From Hypericum androsaemum (Eukaryota > Streptophyta > Magnoliopsida > Malpighiales > Hypericaceae), in contig OZ023181.1 in assembly GCA_963995505.1 (NCBI GenBank), forward strand, positions 10,722,221-10,786,220: a stretch of 64,000 nt of DNA, given 5' to 3'. Every line of letters starts with the position of its first letter. The stretch's first letter is position 1. Below are positions 57,301 through 64,000 of the stretch, in pieces. The translations under genes were made by a program, and so were the position numbers. Under the pieces are notes generated by a model, which searched no databases, was not told the origin of the DNA, and saw only the letters and a list, made by a program, of their open reading frames with translations.

Positions 57301-60300
57301 TAAAGAAAAGGCAAGATGAGGCAAGAAAAGGCAAGATAAGGCATGATAAGCCAAGATAAGCCAAGAAAGGGTAAGAAAAGGCATGAAAGGGCAAAGAAAA
57401 GGCAAAAAAAGGCAAGGAAAAGGCATAGCAAGAAAAGAAAAGGCAAGAAAAGGAAAGCTAAGGCAAGATAAGGTAAGATGAGACAAGGAAAAGGCAAGCT
57501 AAGGAAAGATAAGGCAAGATAAGGCAAGAAAAAGAAACATAAGGAAAGAAAAGGCAAGATAAGGAAAGAAAAGGAAAGGTGAGGAATGAAAAGGAAAGGA
57601 AAAAGAAAGAAAAGGCTAGATAAGGCAAGGAAAAGGCAAGATATTGAAAGAAAATGCAAGAAAAGGCAAGATAAGGTAAGAAAAGGCAAGATAAGGCAAG
57701 AAAAGGCTAGAAAAGGAAAGAAAAGGCAAGGAAAATGCAGGATAGGCAAAGAAAAGGCAATGTATGGCAAGAAAAGGCAAGATAAGGAAGCAAAAGGCAA
57801 GAAAAGGCAGGATTAGGTAAGAAATGGCAAAAAAATGTAAGATAAGAAAAAAAAAGGCAAGAAATGGCAAGGAAAAGGCAAGATAAGGAAAGAGAAGGCA
57901 AGATAAGGCAAGAACAGGCAAGAAGAGGCAAGAAAAAAGCAAGATTAGGAAAGAAAAAGTAAGATAAGGCAAGAAAAGGTAAGATAAGGCAAGACAAGGC
58001 AAAAAATGGCAGGCAAAGGAAAGATAAAGTAAGAAATGGCAAGAAAAGGCAAGGGAAAGGCAAAATAAGGATAGAAAAGGCAAGAAAAGGTAAGATAAGG
58101 CAAGATAAGGTAAGAAAAGGAAAGATAAGGATAGAAAAGACAAGATAAGGCATGAAAAGGTAAGAAAAGACTGGAAAAGGCAAGAAAATGCAAGGAAAAT
58201 GTAAGATAAGGCAAGAAAAAGGCAAGGTATGGAAAGAAAAGGCAAGATAAGGCAAGAAAAGGCAGGAAAAGGCAAGAAATGGAAAGAAAAGGAAAAAAAG
58301 CCAATGAAAAAGTAAAATAAGGAAAGAAAAGGCAAGATAAGGCAAGACCAAGCAAGACAAGGTAAAAAAATGGCCAGAAAAGGCAGGATAAAGTAAGAAA
58401 TGGCAAGAAAAGCCAAGGAAAAGGCAAAATAAGAATAGAAAAGGCAAGAAAAGGTAAGAAATAGAAAGAAAAGGACAGAAATGGTAAGGAAAAGGCAAGA
58501 AAAGGCAAAATAAGGTAAGAAACAGCAAGATAAGGCAAGGTGAGGCAAGAAAAGGCAAGGAAAAGGCAAGATAAGGAAATGAAATGCAAGATAAGGAAAT
58601 GAAAGGCAAGATAAGGCAAGAAAATGAAAGCAAAGGCAAGAAAATGCAAGATAAGGAAAGAAAAGGAAAGAAATGGCATGAAATGACAAGGAAAAGGCAA
58701 GATAAGGAAAGATAAGGCAAGAAAAGGCAAGAAAAGGAAATAAATGGCAAAGAAAAGGCAAGAAAAGGTAAGGAAAAATCAAAATAAGGAAAGAAAAGGC
58801 AAGAAAAGGCAAGATAAGGAAAGACAAGTCAAAAAATGGCAAGAAAAGGCAAGATAAAGCAAGAAATGACAAGAAAAGGTAAGGAAAAGGCAAAATAAGG
58901 ATAGTAATGGCAAGAAAAGGCAAGATAAGGCAAGAAAAGGATAGGAAAAAGAAAGATAAGGAAAGAAAAGGCAAGATAAAGCAAGAAATGGCAAGAAAAG
59001 GCAAGGAAAAGGCAAAATAAGGATAGAAAAGGCAAGAAAAGGCTAGATAAGGCAAGATAAGGAATGAAAAGGAAAGAAATAGCAAGAAAAGGAAAGAAAA
59101 TTCAAGGAAAAGGTAAGATAAGGTAAGAAAAGGAAAGATAAGGCTAGAAAAGGCAAGGAAAAGGCAAGGTTAGAAAATGAAAGGAAAGAAAAGGCAGGAA
59201 AACTCAAGAAAATGCAAGATAAGGATGGAAAATGAAAGAAAAGGCAAGAAATGGCAAGGAAAAGGCAAAATAAGGTAAGAAAATGAAAGAAAAGACAAGA
59301 ACAGGCAAGCAAAGAGCAGGAAAAGGCAAGAAAAGGCCAGGGAAAGTCAAGATAAGAGAAGAGAGGCAAGGAAAATGCAGGAAAAGGCATGGAGAAGTCA
59401 AGATAAGGAAAGAAAAGGCAAGATAAGGCAAGAAAAAGCAAGAAAATGCAAGGAAACGGCCAAAAAAGGCAAAAAAAAGCCAATTATGGAAAGAAAATGC
59501 AAGAAAAGGCAAGAAAAGGCAAGAAAATGCAAGAAAAGGTAAGGAAAAAGTAAGAAAAGGCAAGAAAAGCAAGAAAAGGCAAGAAAAGGCAAGAAAATGC
59601 AAGATAAGTAAGCAAAAGGCAAGAGAAGGTGAGATGAGGCAAGAAAAGGCAAGGAAAATGCAGGAAAAGGAAAAAAAAGGCATGGAAATGGCAAGATAAA
59701 GAAAGATAAGGCAAGATAAGGCAAGAAAAGATAAGATAAGGCAAGAAAAGGCAAGATAAGGCACGATAAGAAAAGGAAAGCCAAGAAATGGTATGGACAA
59801 GGCAAGATAAGGAAAGATAAGGCAAGATAAGGCAAGAAAAGGAAAGATAAGGCAAGAAAAAGGCAAGAAAAGTAATGAAAAGACAAGAAAATGCAAGAAA
59901 AAGCACAAAAATGGCAAGATAAGATAAGAAATGGCAAGAAAAGGCATGGAAAAGACAAGAAAATGCAAGAAAAGGAAAGGAAAAGGCAAGAAATGGGAAG
60001 AAAAGGCAAGCTAAGGCAAGATAAGGCAAGAAAGGGCAAGGAAAAGGCAAGATAAGGAAAGATAAGGCAAGAAAAGGCAAGATTAGGCAAGAAAAAGAAA
60101 GTTAAGGCAAGGAAAAGGCAAGTTAAGGCAAGTTAAGGTAAGATAAGGCAAGAAGAGGTAATATAAGGCAATAAAAGGCAAGATAAGGAAAGGAAAGGCG
60201 AGGAAAAAGCAAGATAGGGCTAGAAAAAGCAATGTAAGGCAAGAAAAGGCAAGATAAGGAAGCAAAAGGAAGGATAATGCAAGAAAAGGAAAGGAAAAGG

Positions 60301-61400
60301 CAAGAAAAGGCAAGAAATAGCAAGAAAAGGCAAGAAAATGCAAGATAAGTAAGCAAAAGGCAAGAGAAGGCGAGATAAGGTAAGAGATGGCTAGGAAAAA
60401 GTAGGATAAGACAAAAAAAGGCATGGAAATGGAAAAATAAAGAAAGAATATGCAAGATAAGGCTAGAAAAGATAAGATAAGGCAAGAAAAGGCAAGATAA
60501 GGAAAGAAAAGGTAAGAAATGGCAAGGAAAAGGTAAGATAAGGAAAGATAAGGCAAGAAAAGGCAAGAAAAGGCAAGATAAGGCAAGAAAAAGGCAAGAT
60601 AAGTAATGAAAAGGCAGGAAAATGCAAAAAAAAAGCACGAAAAATGCTAGATAAGATAAGAAAGGGCAGGAAAAGGCAAGAAAAGGCATGGAAAAGGGAA
60701 GAAAAGGAAAGGAAAAGGCAAGAAATGGCAAGAAAAGGCAAGCTAAGGCAAGATAAGGCAAGAAAAGGCAAGATAAGGAAAGATAAGGTAAGATAAGGCA
60801 AGAAAAAGAAAGTTAAGGCAAGAAAAGGAAAGGAAAAGGCAAGATTAAGAAAGAAAAGTCATGATAATGTAAGAAAAGGCAAGGAAAAAGCAAGAAAAGG
60901 AAAGAAAAGGCAAAATAAGGAAAGAAAAGGCAAGGAAAAGGCAATAAAAGACTAGAAAAGGCAAGGAAAAGGCAAGATATGGAAAGCAAAGGTAAGAAAT
61001 GGCAAGATAAGGCAAGAAAAGGAAAGATAAGGCAAGAAAAGGCAATATAAGGCAAGAAAAGGCAAGATAAGGAAAGGAAAGGCAAGGAAAAAGTAAGATA
61101 GGGCTAGAAAAGGCAATGTAAGGCAAGATAAGGAAGCAAAAGGCAAGATAAGGTAAGATAAGGCAAGAAAAGGCTAGAAAAGGCAAGATAAGGCTAAAAA
61201 AGGCAAGATAAGAAACTAAAATGCAATATAAGGCAAGAAATGACAAGGAAAAGGCAAGATAAGGGAAGAAAAGGTAAGAAAATGCAAGAAAAGATAAGGA
61301 AAGGCAAAAAAAAGACAAGGAAAAAGTAAAATAAGGAAAGATAAGGCAAGATAAGGCATGAAAAGGCAAGACAAGGTAATACAAGGCAAAAAATGGCAAG
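54400..61400 (+). repeat. ~4.05-4.4-kb higher-order repeat, two copies
   Basis: Marks at about 54.5-57.4 kb recur in order at about 58.6-61.9 kb. AATGAAAGCAAAGGCAAG lies near 54545/58623, GCAGGAAAACTCAAG at 55106/59194, CAATTATGGAAAG at 55433/59481, GAAATAGAAAGAAAAGGAC at 57073/61491, and CCAAGAAAGGG at 57361/61831. The offset grows from about 4050 to 4470, so the second copy holds roughly 400 extra bases near its middle. Confidence 0.75.
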
Positions 61401-64000
61401 AAAAGGCAAGAAAAGCCAAGGAAAAGGCAAAATAAGAATATAAAAGACAAGAAAAGGCAAGATAAGGAAAGATAAGGCAAGAAAAGTTAAGAAATAGAAA
61501 GAAAAGGACAAAAAAGACAAGATATGGTAAGAAAAGGCAAAATAAGGCAAGAATAGGCAAGATAAGAAAAGAAAAGGCAAGGAAAAGGCAAGATAAGGAA
61601 ATGAAATGCAAGAAAAGGAAAGAAAAGAAAAGCAAAGGCAAGATAAGGAAAGAAATGGCAAGGAAAAGGCAAGATAAGGAAAGATATGGCAAAAAATGGC
61701 AAGAAAAGGCAAGAAATTGCAAGGAAAAGGCAAGATTAGGAAAGGAAAGGTAAGAAAAGGAAAGAAAAGGCAAGGAAAAATCAAGATAAGGAAAAAAAAG
61801 GCAAGATAAGGCAAGATAAGGCACGTTAAGCCAAGAAAGGGCAAGAAAAGGCATGAAAAGGCAAGAAAAGGCAAGGAAAAGGAAAGAAAAGGCAAGGAAA
61901 AGGCAAGACAAGGCAAGAAAAGAAAAGAAAAGGCAAGAAAAGGAAAGCTAAGGCAAGATAAGGTAAGATAAGATAAGGAAAAGGCAAGATAAGGCAAGAT
62001 AAGGCAAGAAAAAGAAACATAAGGCAAGAAAAGGCAAGGACAAGGCAAGATAAGGAAAGAAAAGGCATGATAAGGCAAGAAAAGTCAAGGAAAAGGCTAG
62101 ATAAGGAAAGAAAAGGTAAGTCGAGGTGAGGAAAGCAAAGGCAAGGAAAAAGAAAAAAAAGGCTAGAAAAGACAAGGAAAAGGCAAGATATTGAAAGAAA
62201 ATGCAAGAAAAGGTAAGATACGGAAAGAAAAGGCAAGAAAAGGAAAGGAAAGGCAAGGAAAAAGTAGGATAGGGCAAGAAAAGGCAATGTAAGGCAAGAA
62301 AAGGCAACATAAGGAAGCAAAAGGCAAAAAAAGGCAAGATCAGATAAGAAAAGGCAAGAATATGTAAGGCAAGAAAATAAAAGGCAAGAAATGGCAAGAA
62401 AAAGGCAAGATAAGGAAAGATAAGGCAAGAAAAGAAAAGAAAAGGCAAGGAAAAAGCAAGATTAGGAAAGAAAAGGCAAGATAAGGCAAAAAAATGCAAA
62501 ATGAGGCAAGACAAGGCAAAAAATGGCAGGAAAAGGTAAGATAAAGTAAGAAATGATAAGAAAAGGCAAGGGAAAGGCAAAATAAGAATAGAAAAGGTAA
62601 GATAAGGCAAGAAAAGGCTAGAAAAGGAAATAAATAGCAAGAAAAGGCAAGATAAAGCTAGAAAAAGCAAGATAAGGCAAGAAAAGGCAAGATAAGGAAA
62701 TGAAAGGCAAGAAAAGGCAAGATAAGGCAAGAAAATGCAAGATAAGGAAAGAAAAGGCAAGAAATGGCAAGGAAAAGGCAAGATAAGAAAAGAAAAGGCA
62801 AGATATGGCAAGGAACGGAAAGAAAAGACAAGAAAATGCTAGAAAAGGCCAGGAAAAGGCAAGATAAGGAAAGAAAAGCCAAGATAAGGAAAGATAAGGC
62901 AAGAAAAGGCATGGAAAATGCCAGAAAAGGCATGGAAAAGGCAAGATAAGAAAAGAAAAGGTAAGATAAGGCAAGAAAAGGAAAGGAAAAGGCAATATAT
63001 AAAAAGAAAAGGAAAGATAAGGCAAGAAAAGGTAAGATAAGGCAAGAAAAAGAAAGAAAAGGCAAGCAAAATGCAAGGTAGGGCAAGAAAATGGAAGATA
63101 AGGAAGCAAAAGGCAAGAGAAGGCAAGATAAGGCAAGAGGAGGCACGATAAGGTAAGATAAGGAAAGAAAATGCAAGAAATGGCAAGGAAAAGGCAAGAT
63201 AAGGAAAGATAAGGCCATAAAAGACAAGGAAAAGGTAAGATAAGGTAAGAAAAGGTTAGGAAAATGCAGGAAAATGCAAGATAAGGAAAGAAAAGGAAAG
63301 ATAAGGCAAGAAAAGACAAGATAAGGCAAGATAAGGCAAGAAAAGGGAAGAAAAGGCTAGAAAAGGCTAGAAAAGGCAAGATATGGAAAGAAAATGCAAA
63401 AAAAGGAAGGATAAGGAAAGAAGAGCCAAGATAAGGCAAGAAAAGGTAAGATAAGGCAAGACAAGGCAAAAAATGGCAAGAAAATGCAAGATAAAGCAAG
63501 AAATGGCAAGGAAAAGGGAAGATGATGCTAGAAAAGGCAAGAAATGCAAGGAAAGTTCAAGTTAAATAAAGAAAAGGCAAGATAAGGCCAGACCAGGCCA
63601 AAAAAATAAGAAATGGCAAAATAAGGAAAGATAAGGCAAAATAAGGAAAGAAAAGCCTAGAAAAGGCAAGAAGAGGAAAGAAAAGTCAAGAAAATGCAAG
63701 ATAAGGCAAGCAAAAGCAAGAAATGGCAAAGAAAAGGCAAGATAAGGAAAGGAAAGGCAAGAAAAGATAAGAAAATGCAAGAAAAGGCAAGAAAAGGCAA
63801 GGAAAATGGAAAATAATTAAAGAAAATACAAGATCAAGCAAGAAAATGCAAGACAAGGAAAGAAAAGGCAAGAAAAGGCAAGAAATGGCAAGGAAAAGGC
63901 AAGAAAAGGAAAGATAAGGCAAGATAAGGCAAGAATAGACAAGAAAAGGCAAGAAAAGGAAAGAAAAAGGTATGATAAGGCAAGAAAATGCAAGAAAAAG

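Larger units (their letters stand above)
34880..64000 (+). repeat. Right block of the same satellite array
   Basis: The array resumes directly after the truncated LTR in the same strand orientation and with the same 10/11-base modules as the left block, and runs to the window end. Variant modules differ from those at 1-24 kb. The stretch 34.9-40.7 kb shares markers such as GATGTGGAAAGAAAATGC with 24.4-26.4 kb. From about 40.7 kb onward, markers such as GGAAGCAAAAGGCAAG and GACAAGGCAAAAAATGG dominate. No gene or non-satellite insertion was seen. The array continues beyond the window, so its full length is unknown. Confidence 0.95.
40700..64000 (+). repeat. Satellite sub-family E
   Basis: Marked by GGAAGCAAAAGGCAAG or close variants (near 40811, 41831, 45375, 46327, 48236, 50730, 53569, 56806, 57788, 60258, 61132, 62315, 63100) and by GACAAGGCAAAAAATGG (near 46915, 49873, 50045, 52889, 54748, 57993, 62510, 63460). 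Neither was noticed left of 40.7 kb. Several multi-kilobase duplications lie inside and are listed separately. The left limit is approximate. Confidence 0.6.

Overview
The window is plant-type repetitive DNA with no recognisable host gene. About 55.5 kb of the 64 kb is one satellite array, interrupted once by a decayed Ty3/gypsy LTR retrotransposon at 26397-34879. The retrotransposon points to a land plant, probably an angiosperm: it has an initiator-Met-tRNA primer-binding site, a chromovirus-type pol with a chromodomain-like tail, and LTRs that start TG and end CA (TGTGATATTC to GGTCGTGACA on its own strand). The species cannot be read from the sequence. No rRNA or tRNA gene, CRISPR array or bacterial-type feature was seen.

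The array (1-26396 and 34880-64000) is built from one 10-base module, GGCAAGAAAA or GGCAAGATAA, with GGAAAG and GGTAAG variants and a frequent 11-base form, GGCAAGGAAAA. The purine-rich strand is the + strand on both sides of the insertion and I saw no inversion. Above the module there are higher-order repeats with periods of 72, 88, 171, 203, ~230, ~355, ~620, ~750, ~800, ~950, ~2800, ~3200 and ~4000-4500 bases. Diagnostic variant modules divide the array into at least five regional sub-families: about 1-9.6 kb, 9.6-12.2 kb, 12.2-24.4 kb, 24.4-40.7 kb (which holds the retrotransposon) and 40.7-64 kb. The complementary pyrimidine strand almost lacks stop codons, so it carries hundreds of long spurious reading frames encoding a hydrophobic decapeptide repeat. 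These are not genes.

The retrotransposon lies on the - strand. Its 5' LTR is on the right (32467-34879) and its 3' LTR on the left (26397-28696). Reading leftward from the 5' LTR come the primer-binding site, a broken gag with a zinc knuckle, protease, reverse transcriptase, RNase H, and a joint at about 29215 where the integrase zinc-binding and catalytic core are missing, followed by the integrase C-terminus, a chromodomain-like segment, a polypurine tract and the 3' LTR. Stops and frameshifts interrupt every module except RNase H, so the copy is dead. The outer 46 bases of the 5' LTR are missing where it meets the array, and no target-site duplication can be seen. The array just right of the element repeats the ~650 bases just left of it, so the locus was rearranged after insertion.

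The main novelty is the satellite itself: a helically phased 10/11-base purine/pyrimidine module organised in several levels of higher-order repeat. A secondary point of interest is the LTR promoter, which faces out into the array and would place a start codon in frame with satellite sequence.
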